Source of the DNA: Nitrospirae bacterium GWC2_56_14
GTDB taxonomy: Bacteria > Nitrospirota > UBA9217
DNA length: 7,701 nucleotides
Direction: 5' to 3'
Assembly: GCA_001803705.1 (NCBI GenBank)
Contig: MHDY01000061.1
Span: 21,747 to 29,447 of the forward strand
Made by a program: the position numbers and the translations under genes. Positions within the stretch are counted from its first letter, which is position 1. Each line of letters starts with the position of its first letter. The notes under the pieces are model-generated. The model was not told the origin of the DNA. It saw nothing but the letters and a program-made list of their open reading frames with translations, and did not search any database. Below are positions 1 through 6,184 of this stretch, piece by piece.

Positions 1-527
1 ATGCCGCGCTTGCCCGCGTGCCGCTGGATCACGACCGCTCCCGCCCCGTCTCCAAAGAGGATGCAGGTCGTGCGGTCCTCCCAGTCGGTGAACCGCGACA
101 GGACCTCGGCCCCTACGAGGAGGATGTTCTTATACATGCCGGACCTGATGAACGCATCGGCAATGGACATTCCGTAGATGAACCCCGAACAGGCTGCAGC
201 GATATCGAAGGCAGCCGCATTTTTTGCGCCGAGCTTGTCCTGCAGCACGCATCCCATGCTCGGCAGGATGGTGTCCGGCGTCATGGTGGCCACCAGAATG
301 AGGTCCAGATCCTGGGCCCCGATCCCCGCGGCTTTCAGCGCTTTTTTCCCGGCTTCATAGGCAAGGTCGGACGTGGTCTGGCCCTTTTCCGCGATCCGGC
401 GCTCCTTGATGCCCGTGCGTTCGGTGATCCAGCTGTCGCTCGTGTCAACGAGCTTTTCCAGATCCTGGTTGGTGATGATCTTTTTCGGGGCGAACGAACC
501 CGTTCCTGTTATCCGCGCGTGGATCAT
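1..527 (-). CDS. fabH: 3-ketoacyl-ACP synthase III (KAS III), 3' end cut by the window
   Basis: This enzyme condenses an acyl-CoA (usually acetyl-CoA) with malonyl-ACP to start type II fatty acid synthesis in the cytoplasm. I translated the minus strand by hand. The ORF opens MIHARITGTGSFAPKK and carries the family landmarks DTSDSWITERTGIKERRI (residues 28-45), the active-site segment AAACSGF with the nucleophilic Cys at 113 (E. coli FabH uses Cys112), and FTDWEDRT followed by ILFGDGAGAVV (146-166). The first 175 codons are present, so the His and Asn of the catalytic triad lie outside the window. The ATG at 527 overlaps the plsX TGA as ATGA. The nearest upstream purine run (GGAG) is about 14 nt away, so translation is probably coupled to plsX. 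Identity is secure; acyl-CoA chain preference cannot be read from this part. Confidence 0.96.
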   Translation of the reverse strand, partial: MIHARITGTGSFAPKKIITNQDLEKLVDTSDSWITERTGIKERRIAEKGQTTSDLAYEAGKKALKAAGIGAQDLDLILVATMTPDTILPSMGCVLQDKLGAKNAAAFDIAAACSGFIYGMSIADAFIRSGMYKNILLVGAEVLSRFTDWEDRTTCILFGDGAGAVVIQRHAGKRG

Positions 528-1537
528 TTTGCTTTCGCAAGCTCCATATTCTTTTCGATGTCCTCGTGGAGGTGCTTGTTGACCTCGCTTTTCGCGAGCT
601 CCGCAGCAACGCGGATGGCGTTCTTGATCGCCCGGTCAGAGGATCTCCCGTGGCTGATGATGCTGATGCCGTTGATGCCGATGAGGGGCGCGCCGCCGTA
701 TTCAGCGTAGTCTATGCGGCGTTTGAGCGACCGAAAAGCCGGCCGCATCATGAAATAACCGAGCTTCCGGATCAGGTTGTCGCCGATATTCTCGCGGATC
801 ATGAGCCCGATGGTCTCGGCAACGGCTTCGGAGATCTTGAGCACCACATTGCCGATAAAACCGTCACAGACAACGACATCTGCGTTGCCGCTCATGACGT
901 CGCGGCCCTCCACGTTGCCGATGAAGTTAAGCGACGTTTCGGTCAGGAGCTTGAACGCTTCCTTTGTCAGTTCGTTCCCCTTGGTCGCTTCCTCGCCGAT
1001 GGAAAGCAGGCCCACCCGGGGGTTCAGGTTCTTCAGAAGGTATTTCGAGTAAACCTCGCCCATGATGGCGAACTGCAGGAGGTGGTTCGGTTTGCAGTCC
1101 ACATTCGCGCCCACATCCAGAATAATGCAGGTGCCTTTCATGGTCGGCATGATCGTGGCGATCGCCGGCCGTTCGATCCCCTCCAGCTTGCCGAGGACGA
1201 AGAGCGAGGTGGCCATGGCGGCACCGGTGTGCCCCGCGCTGATCACCGCGACCGCTTCACCGCTCTTGACGAGCTCATTGGCGACACGGATCGAGGAGTC
1301 TTTTTTTCTGCGGAAGACCGTGGCGGGTGAGTCGAGCATGTCCACCACTTCGGTTGCATTCCGAATTTCCAGAGGAAGCGCCTGTGCGTTGTGGTGTTTG
1401 CCGAGCTCTTCCTGAATTACCTGCTCGATCCCCACCAGGATGATGCCGACGCCGAATTCCTTTGCCGCCTGAACTGCACCGGCAACAACGGCGTGGGGCG
1501 CATTGTCCCCGCCCATAGCATCAACAGCGATCTTCAT
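524..1537 (-). CDS. plsX: Phosphate acyltransferase PlsX
   Basis: PlsX converts acyl-ACP and phosphate to acyl-phosphate, the acyl donor that PlsY uses to make lysophosphatidic acid. It is a soluble enzyme that associates with the membrane surface. The 337-residue product has the usual family length and landmarks: N-terminal KIAVDAMGGDNAP (2-14), ISAGHTGAAMA, LDVGANVDCKP, LLSIGEEATKGN, CDGFIGNVVLK, and EYGGAPLIGINGISIISHG near the C-terminus. Many homologues have Asn where this one has His in SAGHTGA. The ATG at 1537 has a good ribosome binding site (AGGGAG at 1543-1548, 5-nt gap). It lies between rpmF (79-bp gap) and fabH (4-bp overlap), the common bacterial order that groups phospholipid and fatty acid initiation. 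Long open frames on the plus strand here are shadows. Confidence 0.98.
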   Translation of the reverse strand: MKIAVDAMGGDNAPHAVVAGAVQAAKEFGVGIILVGIEQVIQEELGKHHNAQALPLEIRNATEVVDMLDSPATVFRRKKDSSIRVANELVKSGEAVAVISAGHTGAAMATSLFVLGKLEGIERPAIATIMPTMKGTCIILDVGANVDCKPNHLLQFAIMGEVYSKYLLKNLNPRVGLLSIGEEATKGNELTKEAFKLLTETSLNFIGNVEGRDVMSGNADVVVCDGFIGNVVLKISEAVAETIGLMIRENIGDNLIRKLGYFMMRPAFRSLKRRIDYAEYGGAPLIGINGISIISHGRSSDRAIKNAIRVAAELAKSEVNKHLHEDIEKNMELAKAK

Positions 1538-1556
1538 AACGACTCCCTACAATATA

Positions 1557-1603
1557 AAAGGCAAAGAGCTATACCGAGAGTACAGTATCATCCCTTTGCC
1601 TTT
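1557..1603 (-). terminator. Hairpin between rpmF and plsX, candidate partial terminator or processing site
   Basis: A perfect 10-bp inverted repeat, AAAGGCAAAG (1557-1566) and CTTTGCCTTT (1594-1603), encloses a 27-nt loop that can form a further ATAC/GTAT pair (1571-1574 with 1585-1588). Read on the minus strand, the 3' arm runs into TTTTATATT, so it resembles a weak intrinsic terminator; only 4 of the 10 stem pairs are G-C. It sits after the rpmF stop and ends about 9 bases before the plsX ribosome binding site. It could reduce read-through from abundant L32 mRNA into plsX, or mark an RNase cleavage site. The function is inference; the symmetry is seen directly. Confidence 0.45.
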
Positions 1604-1616
1604 GAGCGCACGAACG

Positions 1617-1799
1617 TTATATCTGCTGGACAGTGATGACTTCGCGGCCATTGTAGGTGCCGCAGGAGATGCAGGCGTGGTGAGGTTTTTTGACCTCCTG
1701 GCACTGCGGGCAGACCGTGACGCTGGGGGCGGACAGGTGCTTATGGGTGCGCCTTTTGTCTCTGCGTGACTTCGATGTTTTGTGTTTTGGATTAGCCAT
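1617..1799 (-). CDS. rpmF: 50S ribosomal protein L32, zinc-ribbon form
   Basis: L32 is a small protein of the large ribosomal subunit. The 60-residue product has the typical basic N-terminus MANPKHKTSKSRRDKRRTHK and an intact C4 zinc ribbon: CPQC (Cys30, Cys33) and CISCG (Cys43, Cys46). This is the zinc-binding form, in contrast to the cysteine-free L32 of E. coli. The ATG at 1799 is preceded by AAGGAG about 12 nt upstream, slightly long but the only candidate; that site directly abuts the DUF177 stop codon. The gene lies 18 bp after DUF177, so both are surely on one transcript. Length, composition and neighbours all agree. Confidence 0.98.
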   Translation of the reverse strand: MANPKHKTSKSRRDKRRTHKHLSAPSVTVCPQCQEVKKPHHACISCGTYNGREVITVQQI

Positions 1800-1817
1800 G
1801 ATTCTATTGTGCTCCTT

Positions 1818-2333
1818 CTATTTTTTGAATATGTCCTTTAATGCTGAAAAGGCTCCGAATGTTCCTTGATCATCACGCTTGCAGTCACACGCTGCTTCAT
1901 TGAGGTCCTTGCCGCAGATCGGGCAGAGACCTTTGCAATCCGCATCATGAAGCGGCACCATGGGAACAGCGATGAGCAACTGTTCTTTGATAATGGCAAC
2001 GGGCTCGATCTCTTCGCCCTGATAAAACTCCATATCAAGCTCCGACCGGTCGAGCTCATGTTCAGCCCCGGACTCCACGGTACTCGCGGGCGCCAGTTCA
2101 ACCTTCACGTCGGCATCGATCCGGTAGGGAAAGGATTTCAGGCAACGGCTGCATTCCAGCAGCGGTTCAGCTTGTATCCTACCAGCAACATGGAGCAACC
2201 CTGCGCCCGACGGTTTGAAGCTCAGCACTGCCGTAAACGCTGTTGATGCTACCCCTTTGTCGAACAGATCGAGCTTGTGGGCAAGCTCCAAGGTAAGCCC
2301 CTCAGGCGGTATGTCATTGATCTTGATAGCCAT
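1818..2333 (-). CDS. DUF177 / YceD family protein
   Basis: This 171-residue protein is of the DUF177 (YceD-like) family, almost always encoded directly upstream of rpmF. Family members have been linked to 23S rRNA accumulation or large-subunit assembly; the exact activity is not settled. Visible here are an N-terminal beta-rich part (MAIKINDIPPEGL), a central CSRCLKSF motif (Cys61, Cys64), an acidic stretch (about 86-110), EPVAIIKEQLLIAVPMVPLH (110-129), and a C-terminal cysteine cluster (Cys133, 137, 140, 149, 151) of the form CKGLCPICG...CDC. The cysteine pairs suggest metal binding. The ATG at 2333 has GGAG 8 nt upstream (2342-2345) and is the first gene after the consensus promoter at 2364-2392. 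The Cys motifs and position make the family call firm. Confidence 0.93.
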   Translation of the reverse strand: MAIKINDIPPEGLTLELAHKLDLFDKGVASTAFTAVLSFKPSGAGLLHVAGRIQAEPLLECSRCLKSFPYRIDADVKVELAPASTVESGAEHELDRSELDMEFYQGEEIEPVAIIKEQLLIAVPMVPLHDADCKGLCPICGKDLNEAACDCKRDDQGTFGAFSALKDIFKK

Positions 2334-2363
2334 TTTAGCTGCTCCGGGGGCTGTAAGTCACGA

Positions 2364-2392
2364 ATTATATAGAGAACATACCTTTTTGTCAA
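2364..2392 (-). promoter_or_regulatory. Consensus sigma70-type promoter of the DUF177-rpmF-plsX-fabH cluster
   Basis: On the minus strand, TTGACA (2387-2392) and TATAAT (2364-2369) are both perfect matches to the housekeeping consensus and are separated by the optimal 17 bp. Transcription would start near 2357, giving a short leader of about 23 nt to the DUF177 ATG with its GGAG site. Perfect boxes with ideal spacing imply strong constitutive output, as expected for a ribosomal protein gene. No operator-like symmetry is apparent around it. Confidence 0.85.
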
Positions 2393-2558
2393 GAGAAAAG
2401 ACTTTTCATCGGAAGGTGCAAAAAGATGCACATGGCAGGAGGTTTATCAAGGGCTGTAACAAGGTCCGGAATTCGAGGAACCGTCCTGACAGTAAACACG
2501 GCAATCTTATCAGTACCAACGCTTCTTTCTTATTCCATTATCGGACCGTTAAGGAAGC

Positions 2559-3791
2559 TCACGGGCTCGTTATCACGGCCTGGTTAGGACCACCGCCCTT
2601 GACCCTGATGAGCAGGACCAGGCCAATGACGAAAAAGGCTGCAATGGACAGGATGGCCGGGCGCTGGCTCCTGAAGGTCGATGAGATCATACCGAAGACA
2701 AGCGGTCCGGCGATGGCCGAGGATTTCCCGACTAGAGCATAGACCCCGAAGTATTCCGCCTCCCTGCCGCTGGGGACGAACTGGGTGAAGAAAGCGCGAG
2801 TTCCGGCCTGCACGCTGCCGAGGCCAAGGCCTGCAGTGCAGGCGATCATCCAGAACTGGGGCTTGGTCTGGACGAAGAAGGCAGCCACGGCAACCATTGT
2901 CCAGAGGAGCAGGGAAAGGATGACCACTTTTTTCGGGCCCCAGATATCGGTGGGCTTTGAAAGGATAAACGCGCCAACCAGGGCAGTGACCTGGACCGCA
3001 AGAAAGAGTCCGATCAGTTCACCTTGGTTGAAGCCAAAGGTCGTGGCGGCAAGGCTGCTTGAAAAGATAATGACCGTGTTGACCCCATCCTCATAAATAA
3101 GGTAGGCCAGCAGAAATTTTCGCGCTTCACGCCGCTGCAGGAGTTCCTTCAGGGTGGCCAGGGCGCGCTGGAAGCCCCTGATGCCGGCCTGGAAGGGCGA
3201 GACCGCTACGGGCGCATCGCGAGGCAGAAATAATAATGCCGGCAAAGAAAAGATCGCAAAAAAAAGGGCTACCATGGGCCAGACAAGGGAGAGTCGGCCG
3301 GTCTGTGCCAGCGGCAGGGCGATGAGCAGGGAAAGGATGGAGCCTGCATACCCGACGCCGAAGCCCCACCCCGAAACCCTGCCCTGATACTCCGTGGGCG
3401 CGATCTGGGGAAGGAACGCATTGTAAAATACGAGACCGCCTTCCATGCCGATGTTGGCCAGGACGATGAGGAAAAAACCGAGCACAACGGCGCCGGGCGT
3501 GATCAGGGAAAAACCTGCAACGCTCATGATACAGGTGAAGGTGTATACGGCGAGGAGCCGTTTCCTGCTGCCGGCATAGTCTGCAATGCCGCCAAGAAAG
3601 GGAGATGTGACGGAGACCACCAGCATGCTCAGCGAGATCGCCCGTCCCCACCAGAGGTCGCCCTGGCCGGCCGCGTTCCCGACAATGCCGTTGATATAGT
3701 AAACCTGAAAGATGACCGCAACGATGACGGCGGAGTAGCTTGAGTTGGCAAAATCGAAGAGGCACCAGCTGATGATCTGTTTTTTGTTCAT
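2559..3791 (-). CDS. MFS transporter, UMF1 / Atg22-like family
   Basis: This is an inner-membrane major facilitator of the UMF1 (Atg22-like) type; the substrates of bacterial members are mostly unknown. From the ATG at 3791 the product is 410 residues with about 12 hydrophobic helices and a hydrophilic central loop (about 190-225). Family marks are LFDFANSSYSAVI (11-23), the MFS A-motif-like GGIADYAGSRKR (67-78), LPQIAPTEYQGRVSGWGFG (127-145) and QFVPSGREAEYFGVYALVGK (337-356). An in-frame TTG at 3812 would add 7 residues (MVYHGPI), but the conserved part starts right after the ATG, so I prefer the ATG. Neither start has a clear Shine-Dalgarno site, and I see no convincing promoter. It stands alone, divergent from the DUF4124 gene and not overlapping the DUF177 promoter. 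Substrate unknown. Confidence 0.88.
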   Translation of the reverse strand: MNKKQIISWCLFDFANSSYSAVIVAVIFQVYYINGIVGNAAGQGDLWWGRAISLSMLVVSVTSPFLGGIADYAGSRKRLLAVYTFTCIMSVAGFSLITPGAVVLGFFLIVLANIGMEGGLVFYNAFLPQIAPTEYQGRVSGWGFGVGYAGSILSLLIALPLAQTGRLSLVWPMVALFFAIFSLPALLFLPRDAPVAVSPFQAGIRGFQRALATLKELLQRREARKFLLAYLIYEDGVNTVIIFSSSLAATTFGFNQGELIGLFLAVQVTALVGAFILSKPTDIWGPKKVVILSLLLWTMVAVAAFFVQTKPQFWMIACTAGLGLGSVQAGTRAFFTQFVPSGREAEYFGVYALVGKSSAIAGPLVFGMISSTFRSQRPAILSIAAFFVIGLVLLIRVKGGGPNQAVITSP

Positions 3792-3867
3792 GATGGGGCC
3801 ATGGTATACCAATCACGCAGAGAGTGCAAGAGCAGGATAAGGCGGTAATCGCGAGCGATAATCATTC

Positions 3868-3897
3868 TTGACAAAGACCGGCATGGTTCACTACAAT
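3868..3897 (+). promoter_or_regulatory. Promoter of the DUF4124 gene
   Basis: TTGACA (3868-3873, perfect) and TACAAT (3892-3897, five of six) are separated by 18 bp. Transcription would start near 3904 and reach the ATG at 3950 after about 46 nt, passing a strong GAGGAG ribosome binding site (3935-3940, 9-nt gap). The -35 box is preceded by a 12-bp palindrome and a GATAATCATT element that could bind a regulator. Confidence 0.72.
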
Positions 3898-3949
3898 AGC
3901 ATTTCGTATACACCAAATCACTTCACTTGACGAAGAGGAGTTTCCTGCC

Positions 3950-4573
3950 ATGTCGAAACACGTTGCGCTGTCCGCTCTCCTTTTCCTTGTTCTGCTCGGC
4001 TTAGGAACCCGCCATGCTTTTGCCGATATCTACCAGTATGTTAATGATGAGGGGGTAATCAGTTTTGTCGACAATCTGGAGTCTGTGCCGGAGAAGTATC
4101 GTGCGACAGCGGTAAATACGACTGCGGTGGAAGAACAGAACCGGATCCAGTCGCAGGCGGAACAACCGGTTCAGCCGGGCACGATGACGCTGCAGCTGAA
4201 CGCGTTCCCCGAGGAATCTGCTTTCCAGATGACATTCTTCACCAAGCTGCTCATGACCGCTGTTGTGGTTTTTGCATGGTTCGGTATCCTGGTAATCATC
4301 AAGAAGACCGACGTATTGAAAGGCCGTGAAAAGATCCTGCCGGCGACCAGGATCGCACTGGCCTGCATCTTTTTGGTATACCTCGTCATGGTCCACGGAA
4401 AGGATGTGGCGGGCCTGTTCACGATGGCAGGAAACAAGATCGAGGCGGTGAAGGAAAAACAGGCGCAGCGGGGAAAGAAGGCGGGCCAGGCCATCAAGGC
4501 GCTGAACCAGTTCATGGATGAGGCCGGAAAACAGCCGCCCCCGCCCGAACAGGACGAGGAAAAGAACAACTGA
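3950..4573 (+). CDS. Exported DUF4124-domain protein with two C-terminal membrane helices
   Basis: The 207-residue product starts with a Sec signal peptide (MSKHVALSALLFLVLLGLG, then RHAFA with predicted cleavage after Ala25). The mature start, DIYQYVNDEGVISFVDNLES, matches the short DUF4124 domain (a 'YxYxDxxGvvhFtd'-like pattern, about 26-51) common in proteobacterial envelope proteins of unknown function. A polar linker follows (52-96). Two hydrophobic helices come next, about 97-117 (FFTKLLMTAVVVFAWFGILV) and 131-148 (PATRIALACIFLVYLVMV). The tail is Lys- and Gln-rich, partly helical, ending in PPPPEQDEEKNN. The domain would face the periplasm, with the helices anchoring it. The ATG at 3950 has GAGGAG 9 nt upstream. 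It is a single-gene unit, convergent with bioA. Function unknown; the family call rests on the short N-terminal motif. Confidence 0.8.
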   Translation: MSKHVALSALLFLVLLGLGTRHAFADIYQYVNDEGVISFVDNLESVPEKYRATAVNTTAVEEQNRIQSQAEQPVQPGTMTLQLNAFPEESAFQMTFFTKLLMTAVVVFAWFGILVIIKKTDVLKGREKILPATRIALACIFLVYLVMVHGKDVAGLFTMAGNKIEAVKEKQAQRGKKAGQAIKALNQFMDEAGKQPPPPEQDEEKNN

Positions 4574-4617
4574 ACGAAGCTATCTGATTCGGAAACTGGG
4601 AATGAGCGCCCTCCCGA

Positions 4618-4644
4618 TCATCAGCTCATCAGCGCTATCGCTAT
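4618..4644. repeat. Two short tandem duplications in the convergent gap
   Basis: TCATCAGC occurs twice head to tail (4618-4625, 4626-4633), followed at once by GCTATC and GCTAT (4634-4644). No coding potential fits these bases, and they lie between the DUF4124 and bioA stop codons. They may be remnants of replication slippage. Confidence 0.6.
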
Positions 4645-4661
4645 TTTATAAGATCATCAAT

Positions 4662-4682
4662 TTTGCAATTTGCACTTTGCAT
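4662..4682. repeat. Three-copy heptanucleotide repeat TTTGCAN
   Basis: TTTGCAA, TTTGCAC and TTTGCAT follow one another with an exact 7-bp period. They lie in the non-coding convergent gap, 7 bp before the hairpin at 4689-4711. The role is unknown. It could be a slippage-derived microsatellite or part of a family of intergenic repeats in this genome. Confidence 0.65.
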
Positions 4683-4688
4683 TGGTTA

Positions 4689-4711
4689 CGGCTAAAGGCC
4701 CTGTTTAGCCG
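4689..4711. other. Perfect hairpin containing the bioA stop codon
   Basis: CGGCTAAA (4689-4696) and TTTAGCCG (4704-4711) form a perfect 8-bp stem with a 7-nt loop. The bioA stop (4705-4707 on the minus strand) lies inside the stem. On either strand no T-run follows, so it is not a textbook intrinsic terminator. It may stabilise the 3' end of the bioA mRNA or assist Rho-dependent termination between the two convergent genes. Confidence 0.55.
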
Positions 4712-6087
4712 GCCGTGGTCCTCTCTATGGCTGCATAAACGATCTCGACCATGCGCTTCAGATCTTTTGTCGACATCGTGAGCGGCGGCATGAGAACGAT
4801 GACGTTGCCCAGCGGCCGGATGATGAGCCCCTTTTTTCTGCATTCCAAAACGACCCGGATCCCGGCCTTGTCTTCGAGGGGGTAGGGTTGCTTCGTTTTC
4901 CTGTCCTTGACCAGTTCTATGCCGACCATGAAGCCTTTCTGCCGGACCTCACCCACATGAGGATGCTCCCCGAATACCTGCAGCTGTTTTGCCAGGAATG
5001 CGATCTTGGGCTGGAGCCTTGCCAGGGTGCCTTCCGTCCGGAAGAGATCGATGTTCGCGATCGCAGCAGCGCAGGCCAGCGGGTTTCCCGTATAGGTGTG
5101 GCCGTGAAAAAAAGTTCTCAAGTCCCGGTGTTCACCCAGGAAACCCTGGTATATCTTGTTCGTCGTGAGCGTGGCTGCCAGCGGCAGGTACCCGCCGGTA
5201 ATGCCCTTGGCAACGCAGAGGATATCGGGAGAGACGTACTCATGTTCGCAGGAGAACATTTTCCCTGTCCTGCCGAACCCGGTCGCGACCTCGTCGGCGA
5301 TCATCAGAATGTTGTGCTGCGTGCAGAGGTGCCTGATCTTCTTCAGATATCCCGGCGGCTGCATGAGCATGCCTGCCGCGCCCTGGACCAGCGGCTCGAT
5401 GATGAGGGCCGCTGTTTCATGGCAATATCTTTTGATCACCCGGCCGGCCTGCTCCGCGCAGAACAGTTTGCAGTCCGGGTAGGTCCTGCCAAAGGTGCAG
5501 CGATAGCAGTGCGGGGTCGGGATCTTGCGGGTCTTGAACAGCAGCGGCCGGTAGATCTCATGGAAGAGGTCGATACCGCCGACGCTCACGGAGCCGATGG
5601 TGTCGCCGTGATACGATTCGGCAAGGGAAATAAAACCGGTCTTTTGGCGATAGACGGGTTTCTGCTGCTGCCAGTACTGGAACGCGATCTTGAGCGCGAT
5701 CTCGACCGACGTGGACCCGCTGTCGGAATAGAATACTTTTGACAATCCCCGGGGGGCGATCGACACCAGTTTCTCTCCCAGCAGAACGGCCGGTACGTTG
5801 GACAGGCCGAGCAGGGTGGAGTGGGCGATCTTTTTCAGCTGGCGAACGACGGCTGCGTCTATCTCCCTTTTCCGGTGGCCGTGGACCGTGACCCAGAGCG
5901 ATGATACCCCGTCAAGGTACTTTTTGCCCCGGATGTCGGTGAGAATAGGGCCTTTGCCGCTTTGGACGATGATCTGCGGGCTTTTTGCCCAGTCCTGCAT
6001 CTGGGTGAAAGGGTGCCAGAGATATTGTTTATCCAGCTTTTCGAGGTGACGGGCGGAACTTTTTTTTGCATCAGATGTCTTGATCAC
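4705..6087 (-). CDS. bioA: Adenosylmethionine-8-amino-7-oxononanoate aminotransferase (DAPA synthase)
   Basis: BioA transfers an amino group, usually from S-adenosylmethionine, to KAPA to make DAPA in biotin synthesis. It is a cytoplasmic PLP enzyme (class III aminotransferase). Numbered from the chosen start, the 460-residue product shows YLWHPFTQMQ (22-31), the YSDSGSTSVE phosphate-binding segment (120-129), SYHGDTIGSVSVGG (158-171), IADEVATGFGRTGK with the PLP-ring Asp265 (263-276), the Schiff-base Lys294 in VAKGITGGY, and FFHGHTYTGNPLA (326-338). I prefer the GTG at 6087 because AAGGAG lies exactly 8 nt upstream (6096-6101). An in-frame ATG at 6147 would add 20 atypical residues, and its weak AGGG site is buried in a hairpin. 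A Cys quartet (194, 197, 206, 210) is present. Some family members use lysine as donor instead of SAM; the sequence does not decide this. No other bio gene is adjacent. Confidence 0.94.
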   Translation of the reverse strand: MIKTSDAKKSSARHLEKLDKQYLWHPFTQMQDWAKSPQIIVQSGKGPILTDIRGKKYLDGVSSLWVTVHGHRKREIDAAVVRQLKKIAHSTLLGLSNVPAVLLGEKLVSIAPRGLSKVFYSDSGSTSVEIALKIAFQYWQQQKPVYRQKTGFISLAESYHGDTIGSVSVGGIDLFHEIYRPLLFKTRKIPTPHCYRCTFGRTYPDCKLFCAEQAGRVIKRYCHETAALIIEPLVQGAAGMLMQPPGYLKKIRHLCTQHNILMIADEVATGFGRTGKMFSCEHEYVSPDILCVAKGITGGYLPLAATLTTNKIYQGFLGEHRDLRTFFHGHTYTGNPLACAAAIANIDLFRTEGTLARLQPKIAFLAKQLQVFGEHPHVGEVRQKGFMVGIELVKDRKTKQPYPLEDKAGIRVVLECRKKGLIIRPLGNVIVLMPPLTMSTKDLKRMVEIVYAAIERTTAG

Positions 6088-6151
6088 CGACTGTTCTCCT
6101 TCCTGTACGTACTGAACGGGCCGCCTGGAGCAAGCGTTTTTGGTCATGTCA

Positions 6152-6164
6152 CCCTGTTTCAGGG
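6152..6164 (-). promoter_or_regulatory. Short hairpin in the bioA leader RNA
   Basis: CCCTG (6152-6156) and CAGGG (6160-6164) pair across a 3-nt loop. In the bioA leader the 3' arm, AGGG, is the only ribosome-binding-like sequence before the in-frame ATG at 6147, so the structure would hide that start and favour the GTG at 6087. The effect is inference. Confidence 0.4.
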
Positions 6165-6184
6165 AGAAGAGAATCTGCTGCCGA

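Noticed and set aside
566..1330. A 254-codon plus-strand open frame inside plsX (and a similar one at 18-710 over fabH/plsX)
   Set aside because: They overlap conserved PlsX and FabH segments and have shadow-like composition.
2393..2558. Terminator or small RNA downstream of the MFS gene
   Set aside because: Only a 5-bp GTGCA/TGCAC stem and scattered short complementarities are visible, without a T-run in the right place; no tRNA fold is seen.
2215..2742. A plus-strand open frame spanning the DUF177-MFS gap
   Set aside because: It runs antisense through the DUF177 start, its promoter and the end of the MFS gene; the product is not protein-like and no start signal is seen.
3927..3932. A second -35-like box (TTGACG) before the DUF4124 gene
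   Set aside because: A -10 box at the correct spacing would fall inside the coding region, and none is there; the sequence overlaps the ribosome binding site.
4888..5742. A 284-codon plus-strand open frame inside bioA
   Set aside because: Antisense to well-conserved BioA motifs, with no ribosome binding site or recognisable domain.
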